Positions 1 to 12,704 of a DNA stretch of 64,000 bases are shown here, piece after piece. The position numbers were made by a program, and so were the translations under genes. Below the pieces are notes generated by a model. It saw nothing but the letters and a program-made list of their open reading frames with translations. It did no database searches and was not told the DNA's origin. The number at the start of each line of letters is the position of its first letter. The stretch's first letter is position 1. The stretch lies in the NCBI GenBank assembly GCA_964057225.1, contig OZ059896.1:18348501-18412500 (forward strand), written 5' to 3'. The DNA is from Auanema rhodensis (lineage: Eukaryota > Nematoda > Chromadorea > Rhabditida > Rhabditidae).

Positions 1-1264
1 TATTTTCAGGTTTTAGTTCGTTATTTAGGACGGTTCTATTTCCACCAATAGTAAGAATAGCAGCTTGAGGTGGATTAATGATAGCTGTAAAGTTGCTAAC
101 GCTACCAAACATTCCAAGATTAGATATGCTAAAACAAAAATATGTTAATATTATGATTGATATATACCGATTGCTTATGTGGCTTGTTTTATAGTATTTG
201 ACTTTTTTTTAAATATGGAAACAAAAAATTTCAAAATATGCTTCGAAAATATATAAAAATTTAGATATTTGAAATATGACTAACGTGAAAGATCCTCCTT
301 GAAACTCATGAAGCTGTAATTTATTTTCTTTAGCTCGTCCAGAAAGATCCTTCAAAAACAAAATAAAATATTAGCATATTTGGATATTCCAACTTTCACT
401 CGATGTGAAATCTCTCTAACGCCTAATATATCAGCACTGGTGACAATAGGCGTGATTAAGCCTGTAGGTGTTGCAACAGCAACAGAAATATCAACAGTAG
501 GGAGATATTGGACGCTATCATTAACCCAACGAACATTGACTTCAGGCACAGCCTTAATTGGAAAGTAAGACAGAAAATATAAAAAAGAAAAAACCTTCAA
601 AGCCAAGCCCGCTGCCTTAATAATAAAGTCATTCAATGACAAGGCAACACCTTCAGCTTTTAATTTCTTTCGTAAACCAAGAACAGCATCAGAGCTCACT
701 TCTATTGATTCATATTCATGAGGAATAGTTTGCTTAACAGAACACATTCATTGATAAAATTTAATGAATAAATACCTTGGACTGGGAAAGTCTTTTAGCA
801 ATAGTAGCTCTAATATTCGTCAAAGGAATATCAATGAACTTTTCGAGGTTTCTTCGAGAACCAACATAAGCAACCTAATATAATAATTGAAAAACTTTAA
901 AATATAAGAATAAACCTTTTTTTCTTGTTTGGGTGGAGCGACGTCTGCGACTTTTGAAACCTTGGGTGGAATTGGTTTAAGACCCTTATGTTTTATAAAT
1001 GTGAGAACATCACTAGAGAAAAAAAAGAATGAAACAAGAAGAACATTCAATACCTTTTTAATATGTTATTTTTGGGCCCACTTCCTTTCAATAAATCACG
1101 ATTGATATCATATTGTTGTAATAGTAATTTAACTGCAGGACCACACAAAACGGAGTGTCTAAAGTTATTCGGTATACCATACTAACACTACATGAATACC
1201 CTGTGTTGGATTGAGTTGCTACACTAGCAAATTGCCTTATAGCATTCGCATTACAGGACTGCAT
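1..1264 (-). CDS. dlat-2: Pyruvate dehydrogenase complex protein X / E2-like subunit, 3' end beyond window
   Basis: Mitochondrial E3-binding or acyltransferase-type subunit of the pyruvate dehydrogenase complex. Eight exons read on the minus strand: 1264-1200, 1158-1054, 1012-916, 874-776, 732-595, 552-394, 349-285 and 128-<1. The first about 20 residues look like a mitochondrial presequence ([16 protein letters not shown]). They are followed directly by an E3-binding domain ([21 protein letters not shown]), a Pro/Lys linker (PIPPKVSKV), then the E2 catalytic core with [32 protein letters not shown] and ISNLGMFG. No lipoyl domain lies between presequence and E3-binding domain, which fits a protein X (PDHX-type) paralogue rather than the classical E2. 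The HxxxDG active-site motif of true E2s would lie off the window. Start chosen because it is the only ATG preceding the presequence. The gene symbol is by analogy with C. elegans. Confidence 0.82.
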
Positions 1265-1724
1265 CGCCCAGAAGTTCAAACTACCTATGATTAAATCAAT
1301 AATGATTGGTTATTAAATGAATTAACATGAAAAAAAGAATATATTTGAATATAGCTAAGTAGATGATGATTAAATAATGAAAAAAATGTATTTTATATTA
1401 GACATAATTTTCTTGGTATCCATGTTACTTTATTCGAAGGACCAATAGTATCTAACTATATGTGAAGAACTATATAGGAAATTATTGAGGTAAAGCTAAC
1501 GTTGAACCAGTTGAGCTTATAAGACATTACATTTTCAGTTTAACGTCGATCTAAAAATTTTGCGTATTCCTTTTATTTTAATGTCAACGGCACCTGAGCT
1601 ACAAATGGTCCAATTTTCACTATTTTAAAGTTGTAATTTTGTGATGAAAGTGTTATATTATTGTTTTTCAAAATTAATTTGATTATCTAATATATTTTTA
1701 TTATATTTATTATAGGGTATCACT

Positions 1725-3071
1725 ATGACTGTTATGTATCAATTACCTGTTTACATGCCAGGCAATACTAAGGCTGATCCTATTCCTGTTATGTACGGAT
1801 TACCAAGTTTTCATGCAAATAATTGTTGTGATAAGGTTTAAAATTTATTTTTTATGGTTATATTCCTTACATTATGTTTTTAGGAATCCGTAGAATTAGA
1901 GATTGTGGATCCAGCTGCACAGTTGGAAAAAAGACAGCAAGAATTGATCAAACAGTTACAGGCTTTAAATATCAAACTTGATACATTTCTCAAAGCTCAA
2001 GGTTGCTGACCCAATTATTCATTTAAAATATTTGTTTTTTTTAGGTACGAGCAAGGACTCCGCGAGCAAAGAGAAAACTCCAACTCCAGCTGCTAAGCCT
2101 GCGAAAAACGATAAAGATGCTAAAAAAGAAGCTCGCAAAGCTGCCAAAGCTGAAGCAAAGAACAAGGTATATTAAATTATTCATACTTATAAAGAAATGT
2201 TTTTTAGGTTAATGGAACAGGCGGAGCTCCTGCACAGAAGGCTGGCCAAGGTAAAGCTGTAAATGCATGGGTTATACAGGTATGTACCTTAAAAGAAGAT
2301 AGAAAAAACAATGGTTTTATAAAATAGGAAGACAAATTATCAACTGAAACTGGACAATCCTTAACATCTTGCACAAAACAAACTTTGGCTAATTTCAAAC
2401 AAGAAGGTATCTTTTTTACTGTAATATTATATTCGTAATATCCAACTTTTAAGCTATTGGTGATTCTACTTTAACTGTGGAAGCTGCTGATCTTGCCTGG
2501 GTTCAGCTAATAGCGAAAATTGCCGAATCTCGTAATGTTGCTTTCACTGGAGCTGTGACAAATAAGGTTAAAAAATCCTCATCTTCATTCACAGTCAAGC
2601 AAGGAGGTGACTAAAGCTAATCTACTTGAATTACTAATTGTTATTTAGATAAATTCTCTTTGGTTGCTGGTGCGTTGAATATCTCTCGTCGTGTACCTGC
2701 CTGGAAATTGATAGGAAGTGCCTTAGGTATCTTCTCCTTCTCACCCGAACAAAGTATCAATTCTACTCACCAACATCTTTGGCTTCAAAAGGTATTTCTA
2801 ATACTTTTCAATGATAACTTTTTCATTAAAGGCTGATGGAATTATTAACAAGCTAGTGGATGTTGATTATACCATCAGAAACGTTAGTCAGTTTCTTTCT
2901 AGCTTTGATGGACTTGGTGTCCAATACAACTTAGGTATTGCCGATATTGTTTTGAGGTAAACATCCGCATTTAATATTATAAATTGTTTGTATATCTACA
3001 GAAGCTTATTCCCTGCTGGAAACTACTCAAGCAATGTTGAATTATGGGCTGCCCGAATTGAGTCTTTATAA
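1725..3071 (+). CDS. AIMP2-like multi-tRNA-synthetase complex scaffold
   Basis: Probable homologue of AIMP2 (p38), a scaffold of the cytoplasmic multi-aminoacyl-tRNA-synthetase complex. Nine exons: 1725-1835, 1884-2001, 2045-2166, 2208-2279, 2328-2406, 2454-2606, 2649-2791, 2832-2956, 3002-3071. The N-terminus has the AIMP2-type arrangement of a short conserved strand (PIPVMYGLPSFH) followed by a leucine-rich helix (LEKRQQELIKQLQALNIKL). A Lys/Ala-rich linker follows. The C-terminal half has a GST-C-like helical domain ending in IADIVLRSLFPAGNYSSNVELWAARIESL in shortened form. The ATG lies 6 bases after a TATAG|GG acceptor, suggesting a trans-spliced or very short 5' leader. The family call rests on the N-terminal motif and domain order. 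Identity is low in the middle, so a different GST-fold synthetase cofactor remains possible. Confidence 0.6.
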
Positions 3072-3254
3072 TTGTGTTATCCAAAATTGTTTCTTAACTT
3101 GTTTACTTGTTTTCATAAAATATGACGCTGGTTATAGAGTTTTTTATTAAAGCATTTGAGAAAAAATAGTTTTTTGTTATATTCTGGTTTAAAACCGGAT
3201 CTGTATTTTACGTTTTGATTCATTCTTTTTGTAGTTGCGCAAGGTTTAGGAAAC

Positions 3255-3955
3255 ATGCCGTTCATGCACGGTCCTATGCCGCTTAGGCGGACGTTCTACT
3301 ATTTAAAGCAAGGAAAAATTAGGTTCAGAGATAACGTTCAAGTGATTACACATTATAAATTTTCTTTTTAAAAGAAAGCTTTAGGTTTTTTCCATTGGTT
3401 TTAATAGAATACCCGAAGAGGAACAGAGGGGTGCTAGAGATTTTGTATTTTGGCATTGGGCTCAATTGCAGGTATTTTGATACTAAAAAACTTTTCTCAT
3501 TTCCAATTTTAGTACTATAACCCTAAAGTTCAACTTGTAAAGCATGTTGATACTGTCATTACACCTTTTGCTAGAGCATATTTGAGTAAGTGATTTGTCG
3601 CTGTTTTTTTGATTTCAATTTAATTTAAATTGGTTTTTTCAGAGGATGGTCGAGAAGTTCTTTTTGATTTAGAAGGATTATCTAGAACAGAAATTGAAGA
3701 ACAGTTAGCTCATACGTTGGGAAAAACCGAATTAGTTCGTAAACGTGAAGAGCTAGAACAGATCGCTAAGTTGAATCCTGCTGATTTTGGCTCGAAGTGT
3801 AAACGACAGGTTTGAATGATTTATTTCTATAGAAAATAATCGTATTCGTTTTGTAGTGCGTATGTGAGGTACAAGGACAACATCCCTGCACAGGTCTCCT
3901 CCACGCTCCTAAGTTTATGACCGGCAAATGGCGTTGGAATCATAACCTTATTTAA
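3255..3955 (+). CDS. mrps-25: Mitochondrial small ribosomal subunit protein mS25 (MRPS25)
   Basis: Mitoribosomal small-subunit protein. Exons 2-5 are clear at 3408-3471, 3513-3585, 3643-3809 and 3857-3955, and exon 1 starts at the ATG at 3255. Family landmarks are the start MPFMHGPMPLRRTFYYLKQG, the block GARDFVF, the central YNPKVQL, LNPADFGSKCKRQCVCEVQGQHPC and a basic C-terminus ending GKWRWNHNLI. Paired cysteines (CVCEVQGQHPC) match the conserved C-terminal cysteine region of MRPS25. The exon 1 donor is not an obvious GT in the correct phase between about 3335 and 3390, so the end of that exon is uncertain. It starts about 180 bp after the AIMP2-like gene on the same strand, so the two could share an operon. 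Confidence 0.85.
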
Positions 3956-6900
3956 TAGAAAGTCTAATAGTGTACAAATGCTAGTGATGTTAGAGAATTC
4001 ATTTGTTTATCTGTTGTTATCTCAATTTTTAATTTTTTTTCTGTTATGTTATTTGGCTGTTTTGTCAAATAAATGTATATGCCTCGCATTATGTTATCCT
4101 CTTTCTCACAAAATCCTATCGCTTTTGACCGGCACTTTCCTTTCTTTATTTCATATCTACCACCCGGCTATCTCATCCTCTATATCCATTCTTTATACGA
4201 TCATATATGGCATATTTAGATTATTGAATCAAGTTAATAACGGTTCGATATTCATTATTTTCAGTTTTTATAGTTTTCAATCAATATATAGAATAGCGAG
4301 TTCCGATACTCTTCGTTTAAGAATGCCTCTATTAAATTCAAAACTTTCTCGATACTAGATGAGAAGTGTTCGACGTGATCAAAAGTATTATAAACTAAGG
4401 AATCACAACGCTTACACCGAGACTTCTTCGGGAAAAAATCAATTTGAATCCGTTCTTATGCCTTATAAGAACAATATAAATTGCCGGTTTGGCAAAGAAT
4501 TTCAGAAAGTTGATTGTTATCTATATGGCGAATATTCTTATTTAGCTGTCTTCTTCGTATATAGCACTGCCTTCTTTGTTATGTCAATTATTTGACGACG
4601 CCGTAATCCCGTTTGTGGTTGTGGAAGACATTGCTTGAACCGTTTCTTCTAGAGATCCATATGAGGCTAACGTGGAAATGAAACTTTTATTTTAATTTTC
4701 GTTTAGTCACTATGTTTGTCGCTCCTTATTTCAATTGTTAGCAATTTCTTGTTCAATTTATGGAGAGCCTGTCAAGCAGTTGGGCGCTTTTCGTCCAAAC
4801 TTCCATCCGCTTTGAAAATTGGCTTCCTGCTAGTTCTGGCTACTTTTATAAAATTATTACTGAATAATATTATAATATTATTAGTGATGAAGTTTTACAG
4901 GTTGGAAAGTTGGTTTTGTTCTAATATGTTGTATCGAAAATGTAGTTGAGATGTTTCAGCATTTATCAGGACGTTTTATTCGGTTTCATCGTTTTAATCT
5001 TCTACGCCTAGTCTCTGGCCTGATTTCCTTTCTATGATTAGCAGCTAAATTCAATTGAGATTTAGTGTGCTTCTTGGCTTTGTCGTTAGCTATCTCTATT
5101 CCTAACCATCCATATTGAACAATGTTCCTTAATTGCTGTGAATTTTAACTTAAATTTCAAATTTAATTAATAATACAACCTATTCTAATCATTATTCACT
5201 CTAATCCGTTTTTATAATATTATGCGTAACCAATTTTGAAAAATGACCTTGTAGAAGAGGAGGATCGTTGTTGCTTTTTGTCTTCAAAATGATTAAGGAT
5301 CGTTGAGAAACATCTGGAATTATTTAATGACAGACTTTCCATTCTTCTTTCTCAACTTCATAGTTTCTGCTCTTCCCCTTTAACTATTTTTCTTTCTCTT
5401 TTTCATTTTTCTCATCCTCCTCTAATCTTTTTTTACGTTTATATTCATCATTCAAGTGCCCGTTTAGCATAGATTTAATATTATCCGACCTTAAAGACAA
5501 TCTTTTCATTTTTAACAAAATTGAAACCGAAGATCATATTTTAGTTCTCGTATATACTTCAATTTATGAGGAATATAATATTTTGGGATTATAATTTTGA
5601 TACTTCTCCCGATTTGCTCTGGGATGTTTTAGCTAGCCTAAGTACACAAACGAAGCTTCTTGACAAAACATACAAATCGACACCTCAGCTAAAATCTGAA
5701 ATATCTTTCTCATTCATTCTACCTGCTGGTTTCAATTCTCTCTCTCTCTATCTATTCCTCCCATTTCTCTCTTTTTAACCTCCTACTTCTCTTTTTACGT
5801 CCGCTATACCACATCAGCCAACACGGCAGCCGTTATAGATTCAAACAAAAAAGTCTCACTGTTCTCGGCGAAATGCCGCCGCTTTATTACTGTCAATTAC
5901 CCCCTACGAAACAGTTGCTATTAAATTCCTTATAAAATGATTAGAGAAGATTCATGAATTTTAACTATCTGACTTTCGTGCATTCTTCCTCATGCATCAT
6001 TGCCCTCTTCTTTTCGGCCAATTCCTTGTGTTTCGTTAGTTGTTCATGGGCCCACCTTAGGGTCGAGAGAAACAACCAGCCTCAATTCCAATTGGAATAA
6101 TACCATAAAAGACATCATCCTTCTATCTATCGCTTCTTATTTCTATGAAATGCCGCACTATCCCCACTTTCTTTCTATCTCTTCTTCAGTCCTATCCTCC
6201 TCTTCCCGTTCTACTATTTTCTTCTTCTTTAACAATCATTATATATTCTTCCTATTCTACTGATTCCTATTTAGTGATTAGAAAATATGGTCGATCACAA
6301 ATTCCAATCAAACATTCTTTTGTATTTTTGAGATTTTATGTATTAATCATTTTCTTTTCATCGTGATGTCACTCTATCCTGTAGCAATCCAACTAATAAT
6401 ATTTACGGCTGTTTCGATTTTGGTTCGTTCAGCCTTGTGCACACACCAGCATCAGCAAGCCGACACACATCGACAGCCATACACATTCCTCACTTCCACT
6501 TCTGAAAACCTGAAAGACTTTTCAAAGGCTCGGTTATTTTGATGTCCAGTGCTTGTAAGAAAATTAGAAGAAAATGGGTAGAGAGAGAAAATGAGAGATA
6601 CATATAATAAGGTAGAAGATAAGATTGACGAACTGGAACCTCGAACAATTAAGTGCTATGCTATTTATGTACTATATTGAAGCTTATTCTAGACTTGTTC
6701 TTGTTTTTCTTTATTATAACAATTACTAGAAGAATTTTTACATTTGTTCGATGTGATAAAAGTTTTTGACAATCATTCGGAGAGTAAAAAAAAGTTTTCT
6801 GGCAGTTTTTTCATTTCTAAATGAGTTCAGAGTTTAATAAATGAAGAAAGCTATTAAGAATGACTATTCAACCAGAATGTTTAACTTCCAATTATAAATT

Positions 6901-7842
6901 GTCTTTAAAATAACATACACAAGTTCCAGCTCAACTAAGGTCAAACTTCAAAAAACAGACGAAATTCTTTCGATTTTATGCTTATAATTCCCATGAGACA
7001 GAAGATGAAGAGGGAAAAGCGGGGTGCTTGGTCAAGCAAGCAAACAGATGCAATGGTCAAGCGCCTACAGTCAACTATCTCTTCAAAGTCTTGTCTACCA
7101 TGAAACCGTTCTGTTTGTCCATCAATCATCCTGTCTATTTCATAGCTAATACCTTTCTTTGAAAAAAATCTTCTTTTTTTCCTCATTTTTCTCGTCATTT
7201 TTAAAATTTTCGAGCTCAATCATTCAAATAGCTTTCAATTTTTTTTTAACGAGCACAACTGCTCGGAACAGCATTTAAAAGGTTTTCTATTTCTCTCCTC
7301 ATATACTTGAACACTCACTCCTCAATGCTTTCAATAGTTGAAAAGCGGTTGAAAAAAAATTATCAATATATTATATTTTTGTATTACTAAGCATTCTACG
7401 TTAAATTTTTAGCTGTCAAAAGAATAAGAAAAAGGTAAAATGAACTTATTGTTTCATTTCAAAAAGTTTGTCTATTAAGTGATGTATAGCTCTTATTTCA
7501 ATAGCTTATCTTATCAGTTCACAAATTTTCCATTTCACTCTACCAATTGCTTTGTGTTAGATTGTCACTGCTTTTTCGCAACAAAACAAGGAATAAAATT
7601 TTCCATTTATGATAATAATGATATCAATATCAATATTTCCTTTTCCTCTTCCAAGGACTTACATGATTTCATGATCAGAACATGAAAAAAAAATTCTTAA
7701 ATTATGAATGTTATTACACTGGTTATTCTATAGTAAATAATGTGAATGATGCTTCTAACACGCACGCAGTTATTCTTTTATTTGATTTTACTCTTTCGAA
7801 CAAAAACATCATCTTTTATAATATTATTTTTTTTCCTTTCAG
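3956..7842. other. 3.9-kb stretch with no recognisable gene
   Basis: AT-rich with long pyrimidine runs on the plus strand (notably 5340-5450 and 5740-5800). Several open stretches of 60-126 codons occur (for example 3978-4358 and 4359-4595), but they have biased composition, resemble no family I know and lack convincing splice context. It could hold the 3' UTR of the ribosomal protein gene and 5' regulatory DNA of the next gene. I see no RNA gene. Confidence 0.5.
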
Positions 7843-7857
7843 GTCCTTTTACTGCAG

Positions 7858-9502
7858 ATGGTTCTCGTGGAGCAGCCCTCGCTGCTCGAACGAGCCGATC
7901 TATCCAGACCCATTCCTGAAAATGCTAGAAAACTATCTGAATTGGTCGCAGTTCAACAGCGAATATTGGATGTTGGAGTATGTTTCATGACTTATTATAA
8001 CAACAATGAATGAACTATGAAGTGCGAGTATGATAAGGATTGAATACTAATTTGCTTCAACCGCTCTTCATGAGGTCAAATAAGAAAATGTGAATTCAAA
8101 AGTGCAAATTAGCATGGATTGTAATGTGATAGAATCAATCGATAAGCTGAAAATATTCAATACCTTCTAGCATTTTATTTAACAAAAATAAAAATAATAA
8201 AAATCTTTAATTAGTTTGTGCTTTAATAATTTTTGGTTTTCTATTTCTTTTTTACCTACCACAACTTTTTGTTCTAATATCTAATACATTTTGATATATT
8301 TTCCTTAGTAATCAAATATCAAATATCAAATATCAAATAAAGTAATAATATATGTATTTATTGTGCTTTGAGAAGAGTGAAACAGTTTACATTCATAGTC
8401 CCATCCCTCATACAACAATAAATTGAGCGTTTATTAGCATTCTTGAATCATACTTAAGAAACGAAACGCTATAGTCAGAATAATAAATAAATAATAATAT
8501 AAATTGTTTAATTGAGTTAATTATTTTTAAATAATGGCATTTTTAGGATCATTCAGTGTTTATACATGAAGCATTTCCTCCTGGTAATCATTATTCAAAA
8601 GGAACTATTGTTTTTTTACATGGTCAAGCTTATACATCAACGACATGGATTGAACACGACACGTTAAGAACGATTGCAGCCCTGGGATATCATTGTGTGG
8701 CACCAGATTTACCTGGAAATGGAAGGGTACTAGACATCTGAAAAATTTACTCAAAACAAACTTCATTTCAGACACGCGGTCCAACTTTAACTCAGAAAGA
8801 TAAACCATTATTCATGCTTGATTTCATTACAGTTTTGGGCGTCAAGAAGGTAACAATCATATTAGATTTAAAATATATGCTTGAATTTTCAGGTTATGAT
8901 TGTCGCGGCATCAATGTCATCTCAATATATTTTACCATTATTATCCCATGATGTGTTCATTTGTGTAGTAGCTATAGCACTTTCGAATACACATGAGATT
9001 ATTCATCCTTCATCATGTAAAACTCCAGTCCTCGTATTATGGGGTTAGTAATAAAACGATAGAGAAGGAGTGTGAATATATACAAATGTATATAATAGGA
9101 GAAGGAGAAGGAGAATAAGGAAACGGCAAAAGCCAAACGGAGGGTTTGGGGGTGCCAAAAAATACATAAAGAACCAAAAATAAGGAACAGAAGTTTTTGG
9201 CTGAAAAGATGAAATCAACATGCACCATATGAAAAACTGGGGTGAGAGAGTTAGAGATAGAAAGAGAAAGTGAATGTGTCAGCTTAAGAAAAACAATAGA
9301 ATTTTGAATAATTTTTATATTTTTAGGAGATCGCGACACAAGTTTGGGACCCAGCTCCGCAGCGAATTTGCGCCTTCTTCCCAATTCCAGACTTGAAAAG
9401 ATACCGAATGCTGGGCATAGCTGCTATTTGAACAATCACGTCGTTTTTCAACAATTGTGCATTAATTTCTTCGATCTTATTCGTAACTATCATTCCGTCT
9501 AG
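7858..9502 (+). CDS. ABHD14-like alpha/beta hydrolase
   Basis: Small serine-hydrolase-fold protein of the ABHD14/CIB type. Exons 7858-7977, 8547-8726, 8772-8849, 8893-9043, 9327-9502. Visible landmarks: oxyanion-loop region VFLHGQAYTSTTW, then APDLPGNGR, a nucleophile-elbow-like IVAASMSSQYILPLL, the acid strand VLVLWGDRDTSLG, and the histidine region IPNAGHSCYL. The nucleophile elbow reads S-M-S-S, like the divergent SxSxx elbow of ABHD14 rather than classical GxSxG. The first exon (MVLVEQPSLLERADLSRPIP) is not part of the fold and may be a regulatory or targeting extension. A TTTTCCTTTCAG acceptor lies 15 bases before the ATG, so it may be a trans-splice site, or more exons may lie upstream. 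Intron 1 is unusually long (569 bp). Confidence 0.78.
8309..8339. repeat. Short tandem repeat, AAATATC unit
   Basis: About four copies of a 7-bp AAATATC unit in the first intron of the ABHD14-like gene. Ordinary microsatellite-like DNA. Confidence 0.7.
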
Positions 9503-10226
9503 TCTTTCAAAATTTTTTTTTATATTTCTGCCTCAGAAGAATGTTTTTTTCTAATATTTTATGTATGTATTTATCTCATATCCAATTGAAAAATATAACA
9601 AATGAACATGATAATAGAGTATTTTACTATTAATGTTTTGATTTAAATTCTACATGCAATTTGAAAATTAAGTTGAAGTTAATTCTTGGCATGCTTAAAT
9701 ATAATTTTTGTTTTACAAAAATAGAAGAAAAACATCATACGACAACATAACGGTTAATAAACAAAAAATAAATGAAAAAGACGTTCAGAAATGTAACATT
9801 TTAATTTTCTTTTAAAGACTTTTTTGCTTAAAGTTATACTTAAGCAAACGTTTGAAAAATAATTATCGCTTTCGTTAAAGGGGAAAAAAGATTTCTCATC
9901 TAAGCCATATGCATCGTCCAGCGTTGTCTATAGGGAGACATGTGCATGTATTTGGAAGGCAAGAGATCGATATGGCTTCAGCTTATGTATTCTAGTACTC
10001 CGCTTCTTCTGAGTTTTTCGATTTCTATGTAGTATGTGTGCTAGTTAATGGTACTCAACTATTCCGAATTTGTTATTCTTTCCAGAAAATTGAAGTTTCT
10101 TTTTCTTTCACTTTATTAGTTTCTTTATATTTTTGATTTAAATGAATAATATTTATAGTATTTTTTATTTTATTACCATGTATTATATGCATATATTTTA
10201 TTTTTTTGTTTAGATTTTAGTTCAAA
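9503..10226. other. Intergenic, nothing recognised
   Basis: AT-rich spacer between the ABHD14-like gene and synapsin. It presumably contains the synapsin promoter, but no TATA box or other motif stands out. A TTTTAG acceptor lies 7 bases before the synapsin ATG and could be a trans-splice site. Confidence 0.5.
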
Positions 10227-12704
10227 ATGAACTTTTTTAAACGGAAATTCTCTTTTACTGATGATGAAGGTGACTCTGAAATTGCTACTGTTGCCTTTGA
10301 TGATCCTATTGGACCTTCTCCACCATCAGCTTTTTCTTTTCAATCTATAGCTAATAGAGTATCTAGTACCATCAGGTAATTTTGTTATATTTAGTTTGTA
10401 GACTATTCTCTGAAGTTTCATTGAAATTAAATATTTGATTCAACATTGATTTGCAATTTTTGCTCATTTCTTTTTCAGTCCTTTGGCAATTTGACTTTGA
10501 ATTTTTAATGTTGATGAAACAATATTGATACTATTGATTTTAAAATAATTGAAAAGTTAACTAGAAAAATTGTGAAAACTGTTTTCCTTTTTACTGATTA
10601 TAATTGCAATTCTATACAAGTTGTATACTTGTAGTGCTCCAACTTCTCCAGCTAGAGGAGGAGAGTCATTAGTTGCTGCACTGGAAAAAGCTCTTCAAGA
10701 TCGGTCGAGGGGGCAGCCAGTTATGGGACCAGATGCTAAAATACTTTTAGTTATTGATAATCAAATTGTGGACTGGTAATCATTCATTTTCCTTTATTTT
10801 GTCTACATTTAATTTAATTTTCAGGAGTAAATATTTTCGAAACATAAATGAGCCTCCCGTTAGAGTAGAGCAGGTACATAAGTAATGATCTTACAAACCT
10901 ATTATATTTATAAAAAATTGAATATTTTTAAAAATGAATAAAGTTAATATCTAAAATTAAAAATAAACGAATTATATTCAGGCTGATTTTTCGGAAATTG
11001 ATTTGATGTGTACTGAGCATAGTTGCGTAGTGGAAATTAACCAACCTGATCGTGATTCTAGGTATATTTATTCGTTTATAATATATTTAGTAAATTAAAT
11101 TCAGATCTTTTTGTCCTGATGCATGTTTCATTGGCTGTGGAGCAAGCAAATCTAATCGATCTAAGACAATACTAAGATCTTTAATAGCTGCCAATATTCC
11201 ATTTTTGAATAGTTTTTCGTCAATGATAGCTTTTATGGATCGAAATAATCTGGTAATTGATTTTTCTGGATATTTGATTTCTTAATCTCATTTTTTTTAG
11301 AAAAAACAATTAAGAAAAATTCATTATGTTGATGGGACTAAAATTCCATTTTTGCCTAGTGTTCATTATCCACATTTTCAGAAATTTGTTAGTTTTGTAA
11401 CTTTGATTTGAAGTTATCATTGTGTAATTTTAGCATCCTACCACAAGTTTTCCAGCTGTTGTTTCAGTAAATGAAGGATTCCAAGGTAATACATAAATAT
11501 CCACTTTCAATGATAACATAATACTCAATATTTAAAGGATGTGGGAAAATTAAAATTACCAACAAAGAAGAATTATTAGATGTTGAAGGACTTATTCAAT
11601 TAATGGGTAAAGGAGATACAGAGGTAAGTCTTACAGACTCTTTTATGTGAAAATTATTCTGAATTTTTTGGTGGAAGTTGAGCCCTTTGTTGACTTGAAA
11701 TATGATTTACATGTCCAAAAGCTTGGTGATGAATATAAAACATTCATTAGAAGGAGCATTTCTCATAACTGGAAGAGTAATATTGGCTCATCAATATTAG
11801 AGCAAATTCCTACTTCGGAGAGGTAATGTGAAATTATTTTGATGATATACTAGTCTAAAGAATAAACAAGAAAAACAAAATAAAACGTTTATACCACACA
11901 ATGTTTATTCAAAAAAATATGTTTGATGTTCTAATAAACTATAAAAACTTTCAGACATATGCAATACATTCAAGCCATATGCCAACATGTAGGTCATATG
12001 AATGTATGTTCAATCGATATTTTAATATCCAAAGAAGGATATGAATATGTACATGCCATCAATGATACTTTAGGTATTTCTCAAGATTGTACTCTATTTG
12101 TTTATTTTTCTTTCTTACAGTTTATTATGGCGAAAGTCAAGAACAGGATCGTAGAGCTGTCTGTAATATAATGAAGAAAATTTTGCAACGAAATATGAAA
12201 GGATCACATCGACTTTCAAGAGAGCAGAGTCTTGAAACTAATTCCAAACCAACTGCTAAAAAGCACCCTGTTTCTCAAAGTTCTTCTGATCTTCAGCTGG
12301 CCAGACCTCCACAGCGCATCATCGATAATCAGGACAATTCCCCACGTGTAGCAACGCAAAGTAATCAGAACTCTATGCATACTTCTCAACAATCTCAACA
12401 TCAACAGCAACATCATCAACCCCATTCTCAACCTCAAGCTCAATCTCAATCTCATCAACATCATCCGGTTCAGGCTCGACCACAACACCAAAATTCGTAT
12501 CACACGCAAATGAAGCCGAATCCAGTGACGGCGAATAATAATTCTATAAATGGAAAACAGTTAGCCAATCGACAAATCCACCCGGAAGATTTGTCAGTGT
12601 CCGCCGCCACGGCTGCTAGTGATTCATCTTATAGCTCATTAGCTGATGACACGATGAGTCAATTGAAGAGGACATTTGCTGGAATATTCGGCGACGTTAA
12701 CTAG
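10227..12704 (+). CDS. snn-1: Synapsin
   Basis: Synaptic-vesicle phosphoprotein with an ATP-grasp-like C domain. Exons 10227-10375, 10635-10775, 10825-10873, 10982-11061, 11105-11252, 11301-11387, 11434-11485, 11538-11623, about 11677-11822, 11955-12073, 12121-12704. The start MNFFKRKFSFTDD is the domain A block with its basic-x-x-S site. The C domain includes AKILLVIDNQIVDWSKYF, GSHRL and the ATP-grasp region from IPFLPSVHYPHF to HINDTL. A Gln/His/Pro-rich low-complexity region follows (about 12,380-12,500), and the protein ends LKRTFAGIFGDVN, the conserved domain E-like tail. One splice junction (11623 to about 11677) lacks a standard AG in the right phase. Neuronal expression is expected from the family. 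Confidence 0.93.

Noticed and set aside
3978-4595. Two adjacent open frames (126 and 78 codons) after mrps-25
   Set aside because: Composition is typical of AT/pyrimidine-rich noncoding DNA, with no family match, no consistent splice context and no second copy to compare.
12216-12509. Arg/Leu/Met-rich open frame on the minus strand inside synapsin
   Set aside because: It is the reverse read of the Gln/His-rich repeat region of the last synapsin exon.
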